In this document: one piece after another, positions 15,647-23,962 of the stretch
Position numbering within the stretch: position 1 is the first letter of the stretch
Layout: every line of letters begins with the position of its first letter
From: Curvibacter microcysteis
GTDB lineage: Bacteria; Pseudomonadota; Gammaproteobacteria; Burkholderiales; Burkholderiaceae_C
NCBI RefSeq assembly: GCF_028649435.1
Contig: NZ_JAQSIN010000001.1
Length of the DNA stretch: 64,000 bases
Direction: 5' to 3' (one strand)
Position numbers and translations under genes: made by a program
The notes under the pieces: generated by a model
What the model was told of the DNA's origin: nothing
Database searches by the model: none
The model's input: only the letters and a program-made list of their open reading frames with translations

Positions 15647-18025
15647 ATGACCCGCTCCCTTTCTGTTGAGCCTTCGTCCCAGGCGTCCCCCTCCCAAGCC
15701 ACTTCGCCCAGCCACTTTTTCCAGCACCACGGCATGTGGGCGCCAGGCGTACGACTGTTTCGCAAGCTGCAATTTGGTGCCAAAGCCGGCTGGATCTCCT
15801 TGGCGTTTTTGATCCCCCTGGTCCTGCTGGCACTGGCCTATGTGCGCACCAGCCAGGCCACCATCAACTTCGCCCAGCACGAATTGGCCGGGGTGTCGGT
15901 GATCCGCAAGATCGAGCCCTGGTTGGTCGAGGTGCAGCGCCAGCGCCGCCTGGTCTTGTCTGGCTTGGCCGCGACCCCCGACCTGAATGGCGTGACCCAG
16001 GAGTTGGAAGCGGTCAAAAGCCATTTGGCGGGCTTGCAAAGCGAGGTCGACGTGCGCAGCGAGTTCGCGGCCGTGGAGCAATTGCACCAGACCCTGAAGG
16101 GTCAGGTGGGCAAGGCGGGCTTGGACGAGTTGGAGCAAAGCTTTCAGCGCTATGTGGACGCCGTGCGCGAGTTGCGCGTCACCGTGCTGGACCGCACCGA
16201 GCTGACCCTGGACCCCGACCAGGACACCTACTACCTGATGACCCTGTCCACCGACGTGGTGGCTGAAGTGATCGAATCCATTTCGCGCACCCGCGCCATG
16301 TCGGGCGTGCTGGAGCGGCGTGGGCGTGCCGACCCCGAGGCGCTGCGACGCCTGTATGGCATCTGGTACCTGGGCCATGACCGGGTCGGTGCCATCGGCA
16401 AGGCCGCTGCCCGTGCCGCCGAGGCCAACCCCGAGGTGCGCCAGCGCCTGCAGGTGGAGGGCGCGGTGAATGCTTCGCGCGCTTTTTTGGACACCGCGGC
16501 CAAGTCCTGGTTTGAAGGCACTTACCGAGCCGACCTCCAGGGCCTGGAGGCCCCCGGGCAAAAGGCGGTCGACCAGTTGCGAGCCGTCAGTGCCGAGAGC
16601 CTGAAGCTGTTGGCCGAATTGCTGCAAAAGCGCATTGACCGCACCGTGGCCGAGCGCCAGCTCTTGCTGGGCGTGTCGGTGGTCTTTTTGCTGGTGGCCG
16701 TGTACCTGTTCTATGCCTTCTTTTTGGTCATGCGCGGCGGCTTGCAAGAGGTGACGCGTCACCTGGAAGCCATGACCGAAGGTGATTTGACCACCTCGCC
16801 CCGCCCTTGGGGCCGAGACGAGGCGGCGCACCTGATGCTGATGTTGTCGCGCATGCAAGACAGCCTGCGCCAGATGGTGCTGCAGGTGCGTCAGGCCTCG
16901 GACGAGATCGTGCATTCCAGCACCGAGATCGCTGAGGGCTCGATGGACCTGTCCGCGCGCACCGAGCAAACCGCGGCCAACCTGGAGCAGTCCGCGGCCG
17001 CCATGGAGCAAATCGGCACCACGGTGCGCCAGACCTCGGACCACACCCAGGAGGCCACCCGCATCGCCGCGCAAAACGCGACCATCGCCGGGCGCGGCGG
17101 TGAGGTGATCGGCAACATGGTCAGCACCATGGAAGACATCCAGGCGTCGTCCAAGAAGATCGAGGCCATCATCGGGGTCATCGACGGCATTGCCTTCCAG
17201 ACCAACATCCTGGCGCTCAACGCTGCCGTGGAGGCGGCGCGTGCCGGTGAGCAGGGTCGGGGCTTTGCCGTGGTGGCCAGCGAGGTGCGCCTGCTGGCCG
17301 GGCGCAGTGCGGAGGCCGCGCGCGAAATCAAGCAACTGATTGCCACCAGCGTCGAAAAGGTCGAAGGCGGCACTGGCGTGGTGCGCGAGGCCGGCGCCAC
17401 CATGCAGGAGATCGTGGCCAGCGCCCAGCGCGTCAACGAGCTGCTCAGCTACATCGCCACCGGCTCGGTGGAGCAGACCCAGGGCATTGGCCAGGTCAGT
17501 GAAGCGGTGCAGGACCTGGACCGCGCCACCCAGCAAAACGCCGCCCTGGTCGAGGAGACCGCTGCGGGGGCTTCTGCCCTGCGCGAGCAGGCCCAATCCC
17601 TGGCGCACGAAGTGGCTCGCTTCCAGGTGCCTGAAGGCCTGTCGGTGGAGGCTCGCCCCCAGCTGGAGGTGGCCGACCTGAACGTGGACTCGGCCATCGA
17701 GGCGCACCGGCAGTGGAAGGTCAAGCTGCGCGCGGCCATCGAGAACCGCAGCCAGCTGGACGCTGACACCATCTCCTGCGACGACCGCTGCCCCCTGGGC
17801 CAGTGGCTGCACGGTCGCGGCGGCCAGCGCTTTGGCGGCAAGCCCAGTTTTGTGGCCTTGCTCGAAGAACACAAGGGCTTCCACCTGGCCGCGGGCAATG
17901 TGGCGCGCCGCATCAATGCGGGGGCCATGGCCGACGCCCAGCGCATGCTGGGCGCGGGGTCGGAGTTTGCCAAGGCCTCCACCTCGGTGACCACGGCCTT
18001 GTCGCGCATCAAGCGCGGCATCTGA
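15647..18025 (+). CDS. Methyl-accepting chemotaxis protein with C-terminal zinc-binding (CZB) domain
   Basis: A 792-residue chemoreceptor, starting at MTRSLSVEPS. The long Ser/Pro-rich N-tail is followed by a first membrane helix (about 55-75), a periplasmic helical sensor domain (about 75-340), a second helix (about 345-365), a HAMP-like linker and the signalling hairpin, whose tip reads GIAFQTNILALNAAVEAARAGE. At the end (about 690-790) is a CZB domain with conserved H, C and two H in AHRQWK, DDRCPLGQWLHG and HKGFH. CZB domains bind zinc and respond to zinc or hypochlorous acid. No CheR-tether pentapeptide is present. It is probably monocistronic. Confidence 0.93.
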   Translation: MTRSLSVEPSSQASPSQATSPSHFFQHHGMWAPGVRLFRKLQFGAKAGWISLAFLIPLVLLALAYVRTSQATINFAQHELAGVSVIRKIEPWLVEVQRQRRLVLSGLAATPDLNGVTQELEAVKSHLAGLQSEVDVRSEFAAVEQLHQTLKGQVGKAGLDELEQSFQRYVDAVRELRVTVLDRTELTLDPDQDTYYLMTLSTDVVAEVIESISRTRAMSGVLERRGRADPEALRRLYGIWYLGHDRVGAIGKAAARAAEANPEVRQRLQVEGAVNASRAFLDTAAKSWFEGTYRADLQGLEAPGQKAVDQLRAVSAESLKLLAELLQKRIDRTVAERQLLLGVSVVFLLVAVYLFYAFFLVMRGGLQEVTRHLEAMTEGDLTTSPRPWGRDEAAHLMLMLSRMQDSLRQMVLQVRQASDEIVHSSTEIAEGSMDLSARTEQTAANLEQSAAAMEQIGTTVRQTSDHTQEATRIAAQNATIAGRGGEVIGNMVSTMEDIQASSKKIEAIIGVIDGIAFQTNILALNAAVEAARAGEQGRGFAVVASEVRLLAGRSAEAAREIKQLIATSVEKVEGGTGVVREAGATMQEIVASAQRVNELLSYIATGSVEQTQGIGQVSEAVQDLDRATQQNAALVEETAAGASALREQAQSLAHEVARFQVPEGLSVEARPQLEVADLNVDSAIEAHRQWKVKLRAAIENRSQLDADTISCDDRCPLGQWLHGRGGQRFGGKPSFVALLEEHKGFHLAAGNVARRINAGAMADAQRMLGAGSEFAKASTSVTTALSRIKRGI

Positions 18026-18140
18026 GTTGGCCGGCCCCCTTGGGGCCTGGGCACTGAATGCGACTTGTGTGCGCTGGGTGATGGCGGGGGGGCGGCTTTA
18101 CCGCTACAAGTTCAGATCAACCTGACTCTGGACGCCCCCC

Positions 18141-20636
18141 ATGCCCGACACCCCGCCCTCCGGGCTTGACGCCGCCACCGCTGCCCGCCGACTGCGCGAG
18201 GACGGCCCCAACGAACTGGCCACCAGTCAGCGACGCCCGCTGCGCGCCTTGGTGGGGGAGGTGGTGCGCGAGCCCATGTTCCTGCTCATGTTGGGTTCGG
18301 GAGGCATTTACCTGGCCATGGGGGACGCTCGCCAGGCCCTGATCCTGCTGGGCTTTGTGCTCATCATCATGGCCGTGACGGTGTTGCAGGAGCGCCGCAC
18401 CGACGGGGCCCTGGCGGAGTTGCGTGAGCTCTCCAGTCCGCGCGCGTTGGTCTTGCGCGGGGGCGTGAGCCAGCGCATCCCGGGGCGCGAGGTGGTGCGC
18501 GATGACGTGCTGCTGCTGGCCGAGGGCGACCGGGTGCCGGCCGATGGGCAGCTGCTGCAGGCCCATGAGTTGAGCACCGACGAGTCCCTGCTCACGGGTG
18601 AGTCCGAGCCGGTGCCCAAGCAAGCGCCGCTGGGGCGGGTGCTGGCCGGCACCCTGGTGCTCAGTGGCCAGGGCCTGGTGCGGGTCACGGCGGTGGGGGC
18701 GCACACGGAGATGGGCCGCATCGGTCAGTCCCTGGACGAGGTCAGTCTGCAGCCCTCGCCGCTGCGCCAGGAGATGGCCCGCCTGACCCAACGCCTGGTG
18801 TTCTTCGCCTTGGCGGTCTGCGCACTGTTGGTGGGTTTGCTGTGGGCTTTGCGGGGCGACGCCTTGGCCGCCGTGTTGGCGGGCTTCACCCTGGCCATGG
18901 GCCTGTTGCCGCAGGAACTGCCGGTCATTTTGATCGTCTTCCTGGCCTTGGCCGCACGGCGCCTGGGCCGCCAGCAGGTGCTGACTCGGCGCCTGAGCGC
19001 CATCGAAACCCTGGGCCAGACCACGGTGCTGTGCGTGGACAAAACCGGCACCCTGACGCGCAACCGCATGGCGGTGCACACCCTGGTGGTGGCGGGTGCC
19101 GAGCAGGCGGTGGGTGATCTGGCCCCGGGCGCCTTGCCCGAGGCCTTTCACCGCCTGTTGGAGTACGCGGTGCTGGCCAGCGAAATAGCGCCACACGACC
19201 CGATGGAGCAGGCCTTGCAAAGGCTAGCGGCCCAGCAGCTGGCGGGCTCCGAACACCTGCACCCCGAGTGGCAGCTGGCGCGCGAATACGAACTGTCGCC
19301 CGAGCTGATGGCCATGAGCCACCTGTGGCGCGGGGCGTCGCCCCAACAGGACGTGGTCTCCACCAAGGGCGCTCCCGAGGCGGTGGTCGACCTGTGCCAC
19401 CTGCCGCCAGACCAGGCCCAGCAGGTGTTGCAGCAGGCCGCAGCCCTGGCCGACCGGGGCTTGCGCGTGCTGGGCGTGGCCCAGGCGCGCCACCCCCGGC
19501 ACCAAGATTGGCCCGCGCAGCAGCATGACTTTGACTTTGAGTGGCTGGGCCTGGTGGGGCTGGCCGACCCCTTGCGCCCCGAGGTGCCGGCCGCCATGGC
19601 CCAGTGCCAGCGCGCGGGCATCCGGGTGGTGATGATCACCGGCGACCACCCGCGCACGGCGCTGGCCGTGGTCGCGCAGGCGGGCATTCCGGGGGGGCAG
19701 GCCTTGACCGGCGACGACCTGGCCGCCCTGCCGCCGGGGGAGTGGGCCACCCACCTGGCCTCGGTTCAGGTGTTTGCCCGCGTCAAGCCGCAGCAAAAGC
19801 TGGCCCTGGTGCAGGCCTTGCAGGCGCAGGGCGAGGTGGTGGCCATGACCGGCGACGGGGTGAATGACGCGCCGGCCCTGAAGGCCGCGCACATCGGCAT
19901 CGCCATGGGCCAGCGGGGCACCGACGTGGCCCGTGAGGCGGCTTCGCTGGTGCTGTTGCAGGATGACTTTCAGGCCATCGTCACCGCCATCGAGCGGGGG
20001 CGCCGCACCTTTGCCAACCTGCGCCAGGCCATGGTCTACACCTTGGCGGTGCACCTGCCCATCATCGGGCTGGCCTTGTTGCCCGCGCTGCTGGGCTGGC
20101 CCCTGGTGCTGACGCCCTTGCACATCGCGTTTCTGGAGTTGGTCATCGACCCGGCCTGCTCCCTGGTGTTCGAGGCAGAGTCCGGCCGGACTGGGCTGAT
20201 GGCCCAGCCACCTCGGCGCCGCACCGAGGCCTTGCTGTCCGCGCACGCCGTGCGCTTGAGCCTGCTGCAGGGCTGCTGGATGACGGGGCTGGTCCTCGCC
20301 TGGTACGGCGGCTTGACCTGGCTGGGCTGGGGCGCGGCGACGGCCAGCACCGCCGGCTTCATGGCCTTGGTGGCGGGCAATGCGGCCCTGATCTTGCCGT
20401 GCCGCTCACCGACGGGCCGCTGGCGCGATCTGTTTCAGGGCCTGCCCCGGCTCAGTGCGGGGGTGCTGTTGGGCACCTTGCTGGCCCTGGGGCTGGTCAC
20501 CACGGTGCCGGGGCTGGCCCGGGCCTTTGGCTTCGCGCCCCTGCCGTGGGCCCTGGGGGCCGGGGTGATGTTCAGTGCCCTGGCGTCCCTGGTGGTGTTT
20601 CAGCTCAACAAGCGCTGGTTGCAGCCTGCGGCCTGA
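18141..20636 (+). CDS. P-type cation-transporting ATPase (P2-like)
   Basis: 831 residues. The actuator motif is TGES (in LLTGESEPVPK), the phosphorylation motif is DKTGTLT (D300), and the hinge is MTGDGVNDAPALK. An N-terminal cation-ATPase domain (DAATAARRLREDGPNEL) is present, with about ten membrane segments. The M4 ion-site motif reads PQELP instead of the calcium-pump PEGLP, and M6 has FLELVIDPACS. It resembles P2-type pumps of uncharacterised specificity and probably moves a divalent cation or protons across the inner membrane. Its upstream region has only a degenerate copy of the shared operator. Confidence 0.9.
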   Translation: MPDTPPSGLDAATAARRLREDGPNELATSQRRPLRALVGEVVREPMFLLMLGSGGIYLAMGDARQALILLGFVLIIMAVTVLQERRTDGALAELRELSSPRALVLRGGVSQRIPGREVVRDDVLLLAEGDRVPADGQLLQAHELSTDESLLTGESEPVPKQAPLGRVLAGTLVLSGQGLVRVTAVGAHTEMGRIGQSLDEVSLQPSPLRQEMARLTQRLVFFALAVCALLVGLLWALRGDALAAVLAGFTLAMGLLPQELPVILIVFLALAARRLGRQQVLTRRLSAIETLGQTTVLCVDKTGTLTRNRMAVHTLVVAGAEQAVGDLAPGALPEAFHRLLEYAVLASEIAPHDPMEQALQRLAAQQLAGSEHLHPEWQLAREYELSPELMAMSHLWRGASPQQDVVSTKGAPEAVVDLCHLPPDQAQQVLQQAAALADRGLRVLGVAQARHPRHQDWPAQQHDFDFEWLGLVGLADPLRPEVPAAMAQCQRAGIRVVMITGDHPRTALAVVAQAGIPGGQALTGDDLAALPPGEWATHLASVQVFARVKPQQKLALVQALQAQGEVVAMTGDGVNDAPALKAAHIGIAMGQRGTDVAREAASLVLLQDDFQAIVTAIERGRRTFANLRQAMVYTLAVHLPIIGLALLPALLGWPLVLTPLHIAFLELVIDPACSLVFEAESGRTGLMAQPPRRRTEALLSAHAVRLSLLQGCWMTGLVLAWYGGLTWLGWGAATASTAGFMALVAGNAALILPCRSPTGRWRDLFQGLPRLSAGVLLGTLLALGLVTTVPGLARAFGFAPLPWALGAGVMFSALASLVVFQLNKRWLQPAA

Positions 20637-20756
20637 GGGGCGACGGCGGCGCTTGTTGAGGGCTGCTGGGGACGGGCCGGTCGGTGTCGAGGCGGCTGGT
20701 CAGGTTCAGGTCAGGCTGGGCCCGTTATCGTGCCAGGCAAGTGACCTGAACCTGCC

Positions 20757-20936
20757 ATGAAGCTCCCCGTCCAAGCCCCTCTCGACGACTTTGAAATGAC
20801 CCCTGCCGGGGCCGATGGTGTGGGCCACGCCTCGTCGCCTGAGGCGCATGCACAGGGGCCTTGGCGACGCTCGGGCTGGCTGCTGCTGCTGTTGGGGCTT
20901 CTGGCCTGGGCTTGGCTCTTGCTGAGCCTGGACTGA
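20757..20936 (+). CDS. Small single-helix membrane protein
   Basis: 59 residues. The N-terminal 35 residues are acidic and hydrophilic, followed by PWRRSGWLLLLLGLLAWAW and LLLSLD, a clear C-terminal membrane helix with positive residues just before it. It is a tail-anchored-type inner-membrane protein with no recognised family. It lies 120 bases after the P-type ATPase gene on the same strand and may be co-transcribed with it. The coding call rests on the ATG, the open frame and the amphipathic layout. Confidence 0.5.
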   Translation: MKLPVQAPLDDFEMTPAGADGVGHASSPEAHAQGPWRRSGWLLLLLGLLAWAWLLLSLD

Positions 20937-21020
20937 GCACGCCGCGCTGTTCGACTCGGGGCGGTCTGCCCCCTCGCGGTGGTGGCCACGCCCTCGCGGC
21001 TGGCGCAACCGGCCGCAGGC

Positions 21021-21752
21021 TCAGGTGGCGGGCCGGTCCGGCAACAGGCGGTCGTATTCTTTTTTCACCACGGCGTAGCACTCGCAAGTGCGCTGCTCCA
21101 AGCCCGGGCGGTTCAGCACCGTGATGTGGCCTCGCGCATAGCGGATCAGCCCGGCGGCCTGCAGCTGCAGGGCCGCGCCGGTGACCCCCTCCCGGCGCAC
21201 GCCCAGCATGTTGGCGATCAGTTCCTGGGTCATGACCAGGTCGGGACCTCGGAGCCGGTCCAGGCTCAGCAGCAGCCAGCGGCACAGCTGCTGGTCCAGT
21301 GAGTGGTGGCGGTTGCAGACGGCGGTTTGTGACATCTGGGTCAGCAAGGCCTGGGTGTAGCGCAGCAACAGGTGCAAAAACGGGCCCGCGTGGTCGAACT
21401 CGCTCTTCAAGGTCTGGGCCCGCAGCCGGTAGCCCATGCCCGCGCTTTGCACCACGGCGCGGCTGGGGGTGGAGTTCCCGCCCATGAACAAGGCCACTCC
21501 CACCACGCCTTCGTTGCCAACCACGGCAATTTCAGCCGAGGCGCCGGTGGCCATCACGTACAGCAAAGAGATGATGGCCGTGGTGGGGAAGTAGGCGTAA
21601 CTCATGGTCGCGCCGGATTCATACAGGACTTTGCCCAGGGGCAGTTCCACCAATTCCAGCTGGGACATGACCGGCGCAAAGGCCGGTGAGTCCATGGCTT
21701 TGAGCAAGTGGTTCAGTTGCGTGCCTTGGGGTAGCGCTTCTTTAGGGTACAT
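21021..21752 (-). CDS. Crp/Fnr-family transcriptional regulator (paralog 1)
   Basis: 243 residues. A cyclic-nucleotide-type beta-roll (about 30-130) has LGKVLYESGATMSYAYFPTTAIISLL and GNEGVVGVALFMGG. A long dimer helix follows, then a winged helix-turn-helix (about 175-215) with VMTQELIANMLGVRREGVTG. The recognition helix keeps the Arg-Glu pair that contacts GTG half-sites in CRP. There is no N-terminal Cys cluster, so it is not an oxygen-sensing FNR. Its promoter holds two copies of the GTG-N8-YAC element, so it is probably autoregulated. I propose it as a main controller of the 14.9-42 kb promoters. Confidence 0.92.
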   Translation of the reverse strand: MYPKEALPQGTQLNHLLKAMDSPAFAPVMSQLELVELPLGKVLYESGATMSYAYFPTTAIISLLYVMATGASAEIAVVGNEGVVGVALFMGGNSTPSRAVVQSAGMGYRLRAQTLKSEFDHAGPFLHLLLRYTQALLTQMSQTAVCNRHHSLDQQLCRWLLLSLDRLRGPDLVMTQELIANMLGVRREGVTGAALQLQAAGLIRYARGHITVLNRPGLEQRTCECYAVVKKEYDRLLPDRPAT

Positions 21753-21833
21753 GGAAGTCCTGTGGTGTGACAGCGTTGAAGACGGAGGCAGGCCGTCCAG
21801 GATTCCCTCCCTGTGTGGCCCACCCCGTGGCGA

Positions 21834-21899
21834 AGTCTGGCGGGCAAAGGGGTTTCAATATGTACGCTGACGAACATAAGTCATTGTGCGCTGCCGTAC
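21834..21899 (-). promoter_or_regulatory. Two shared operators plus -10, promoter of Crp/Fnr paralog 1
   Basis: On the minus strand the proximal site is GTTCGTCAGCGTAC (21862-21875), followed after 22 bases by CAGACT (21834-21839). A second site, GTACGGCAGCGCAC (21886-21899), lies 24 bases further upstream, centre to centre. Confidence 0.7.
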
Positions 21900-22004
21900 G
21901 TAATTGGGTGGGACCTGATTTCCTGCTGAAAATCCTGCTGCGCTGACCCACGACTTGGGGCGCGCCGCTGCGTGTCGATTCAGCACTGGGCCCCCTGGGT
22001 CAGG

Positions 22005-22046
22005 GTGTGCTGCCAGACAGAAATGGCCCTGGGCTTCGCTCAGACT
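22005..22046 (+). promoter_or_regulatory. Shared operator plus -10, promoter of Crp/Fnr paralog 2
   Basis: GTGTGCTGCCAGAC (22005-22018), then 22 bases, then CAGACT (22041-22046). The predicted transcript starts near 22053, which excludes upstream start codons for the gene it serves. Confidence 0.65.
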
Positions 22047-22087
22047 GCCTGCAGCCACTCCCGCTCACATTCCCTCAGGACCCTCGC

Positions 22088-22819
22088 ATCGACCACTCAC
22101 TTGCCAATCGCCTGCTGGCTCAGCTGGGCCCCGATGAGCGCCGCCGTGTGTTGAGTCAGGCCAAGCTGGTCGAACTCGACGAGGCGGCCCCACTCGCCCG
22201 CGCCGGCCAAGCGCTGACCCACGCTTACTTTCCCACCGATTGCTTGATTTCCCTGCTCACCCACCGGGTCCAACCGCGCTGCTTTGAGGTCGGGCAGTTG
22301 GGTTATGAAGGGGTGTTGGGGGCGGGCTCGGCGCTGGGGGTGTCGGCCTGCGCGTTTGATGCCGTGGTCATCGGCGCGGGGCGGGCCTGGCAGATCGATC
22401 TGCAGCGTCTGCGCGCCCTGTGCCAGGCCAGCCGGACGCTGAGCCTTTTGATGACGCGATTCCTGTACTTCGAGCTGTCGCAGATGGGGGCTCTGGCGGC
22501 CTGTGCCCACTTTCACAGCCTGGAGCAGCGACTCGCCCGCTTCCTGTTGATGAGCCTGGACCGCCTGCGCGTGCCCGACCTGAAGATGACCCACGAAGCC
22601 CTGTCCCTGATCTTGGGGGTGCGCCGGGCCAGCGTGACCCTGGCGGCTGGGGCGTTTCAGCAGCGCGGCTGGATCCAGTACAGCCGAGGCCACATGCTGG
22701 TGCTGAATCGCGCCGGCCTGCTCAGCACGGTGTGTGCCTGCTACGGGCAGGACCTGTCGACCTACGAGCAGGTGATGCAGGACGTCGACTGGGTCAAGCC
22801 GCCACGCACCCGTCGCTGA
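22088..22819 (+). CDS. Crp/Fnr-family transcriptional regulator (paralog 2), probable non-ATG start
   Basis: 243 residues from an ATC codon at 22088. The beta-roll includes ARAGQALTHAYFPTDCLISLLT and GQLGYEGVLGAGSALG, and the dimer helix contains HFHSLEQRLARFLLMSLDRLR. The winged helix has KMTHEALSLILGVRRASVTLA. It aligns end to end with paralog 1, but the recognition helix has RRAS where paralog 1 has RREG, so the DNA-contacting Glu is lost. No ATG, GTG or TTG lies in frame between the predicted promoter and the conserved domain. ATC is preceded by CAGGA at good spacing and gives the same length as paralog 1. An upstream in-frame ATG (22007) lies inside the operator. Confidence 0.82.
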   Translation: MDHSLANRLLAQLGPDERRRVLSQAKLVELDEAAPLARAGQALTHAYFPTDCLISLLTHRVQPRCFEVGQLGYEGVLGAGSALGVSACAFDAVVIGAGRAWQIDLQRLRALCQASRTLSLLMTRFLYFELSQMGALAACAHFHSLEQRLARFLLMSLDRLRVPDLKMTHEALSLILGVRRASVTLAAGAFQQRGWIQYSRGHMLVLNRAGLLSTVCACYGQDLSTYEQVMQDVDWVKPPRTRR

Positions 22820-22891
22820 GGGCACCCACGGCAGCGCCTGTGCGCTGGCGCTGCGCGTGCTCTGCTCGGTGTCCCGTGGCCGCTCAGGAAC

Positions 22892-22934
22892 GTGACCCGC
22901 CGCACAGACCGGCCGGGCAGGGCGCTTGGACACT
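22892..22934 (+). promoter_or_regulatory. Shared operator plus -10, BON gene promoter
   Basis: GTGACCCGCCGCAC (22892-22905) is followed by AGACC and, after 23 rather than 22 bases, GACACT (22929-22934). This is the only member with 23-base spacing. Confidence 0.6.
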
Positions 22935-22984
22935 GGGGCCTTTCCACCCCGTCTGGGCCTGCGCCTGGATCGCCAAGGCCCTTC

Positions 22985-23326
22985 ATGAACCCTGTTCACT
23001 CCCCCGCCCCCAGCGCTCTGGCGCCGGCTTTGATCAGTGAAGCGCAGCTGCGTGCCGATGTGCTCGAGGCCCTGGCCTGGGAGCCCGGCGTGGATGCGCG
23101 CCGCCTCGTGGTCCAGGTCTGCCGGGGGCGGGTGAGTCTGCTGGGCCGGGTGCCTGACCTGGCCAGCCTGCAGTGCGCCTTGCGGGCCGCAGCGCGGGTG
23201 CGTGGGGTGCAGGAGGTCTGTCACAGCCTGGCGGTCCAGCCCTTGCAGCACGCGCTGCTGTGGGCCGACCCCCTGCTGTCGTCCCCCGGGGCCGTGCCCG
23301 CACAGGCCTGGGCGCGGCCGCGCTGA
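22985..23326 (+). CDS. BON-domain protein
   Basis: 113 residues from MNPVHSPAPS. It holds one BON domain (about 20-90): QLRADVLEALAWEPGVDARRLVVQV, GRVSLLGRVPDLASLQCA and VRGVQEVCHSLAV. BON modules bind phospholipid or hold the envelope together in OsmY-like proteins. No signal peptide is seen, so it is either cytoplasmic or exported by an unknown route. It is preceded by the shared operator and has its own -10. The C-terminus after residue 95 is Pro/Ala-rich. Confidence 0.75.
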   Translation: MNPVHSPAPSALAPALISEAQLRADVLEALAWEPGVDARRLVVQVCRGRVSLLGRVPDLASLQCALRAAARVRGVQEVCHSLAVQPLQHALLWADPLLSSPGAVPAQAWARPR

Positions 23327-23412
23327 GGGACTGATCCATGCGCGTGCCTGCCGTGGGTGGGCCGGCCGCGTGCGCGCCGATCGGCCTCGCGCTCTGCCTT
23401 GATGCCCTGGAA

Positions 23413-23454
23413 GTGCGCTGCCAGACAGACCTTGAGGTTGGCACTTCGCACACT
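23413..23454 (+). promoter_or_regulatory. Shared operator plus -10, DUF4398/OmpA operon promoter
   Basis: GTGCGCTGCCAGAC (23413-23426), then AGACC at once, then CACACT (23449-23454) after 22 bases. The -10 is identical to that of the cytochrome c promoter. Confidence 0.7.
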
Positions 23455-23519
23455 GCAGTCCTGGGTCTGACAAGGCTGCCACCGCAGCCCAAGGCCCCCA
23501 ACTGAGTCAGGAGAACACC

Positions 23520-23945
23520 ATGTCCCAACATCCCCGCTCTTTCACTTCCTGGGCGCGCGACCCTCGCACCGGTGAGCCGCCCGCCCGCGCCTGGCCAGCC
23601 GTTCTGGTCTTGACGGTGTTGTGCCTCACGGCCTGTGCCGGTGTGCCCGTGCCGGAGGCCCAGATGGCCGCCGCCGAAGCCGCCCTGCGCAGCGCCAGCG
23701 CCAGCCCCACGCCCGAGTTCGCCCCGGCCGAGCTGCAATTGGCGCGTGACAAGCTGGGCAGCGCCCGACAAGCCTTGGCGGCCCGCGACAACGCCTTGGC
23801 GCGCCGCTTGGCTGAACAGGCCGTGCTGGACTCTCAGGTGGCCGAGTTGCACGCCGAGTCGGTGCGCTCCCGCCAGGCGGCGCAAGAGGCGCGCGCCGCT
23901 GCCCGGGCCTTGCAAGAAGAAATCAACCGCAAGCCTTTGTTTTGA
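23520..23945 (+). CDS. DUF4398-type lipoprotein with coiled coil
   Basis: 141 residues. The N-terminal region is hydrophilic (about 25 residues), followed by a hydrophobic segment ending in the lipobox LTAC (Cys about 39). After that comes an Ala/Arg/Glu-rich helix with heptad character, typical of DUF4398 (EAQMAAAEAALRSA, then APAELQLARDKLGSARQALA). It is probably anchored in the outer or inner membrane facing the periplasm. It is followed after 17 bases by an OmpA-domain gene that has a similar N-terminus, the usual pairing for this family. Confidence 0.8.
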   Translation: MSQHPRSFTSWARDPRTGEPPARAWPAVLVLTVLCLTACAGVPVPEAQMAAAEAALRSASASPTPEFAPAELQLARDKLGSARQALAARDNALARRLAEQAVLDSQVAELHAESVRSRQAAQEARAAARALQEEINRKPLF

Positions 23946-23962
23946 ACGATTCAGGACACCCC

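Noticed and set aside
15455..17884. 809-codon minus-strand frame opposite the chemoreceptor
   Set aside because: An antisense shadow. The plus-strand protein is an unambiguous MCP with a CZB domain.
18069..18110. GTGCGCTGGGTGAT plus TACAAG at 22 bases upstream of the P-type ATPase as another shared promoter
   Set aside because: The right half is GTGAT instead of CGYAC. The spacing and a plausible -10 are there, but half an operator is too weak to list as a member.
22007..22087. ATG at 22007 as the start of Crp/Fnr paralog 2
   Set aside because: It lies inside the operator GTG-N8-YAC and upstream of the predicted -10, so it would not be on the mRNA; the extra residues do not resemble the family.
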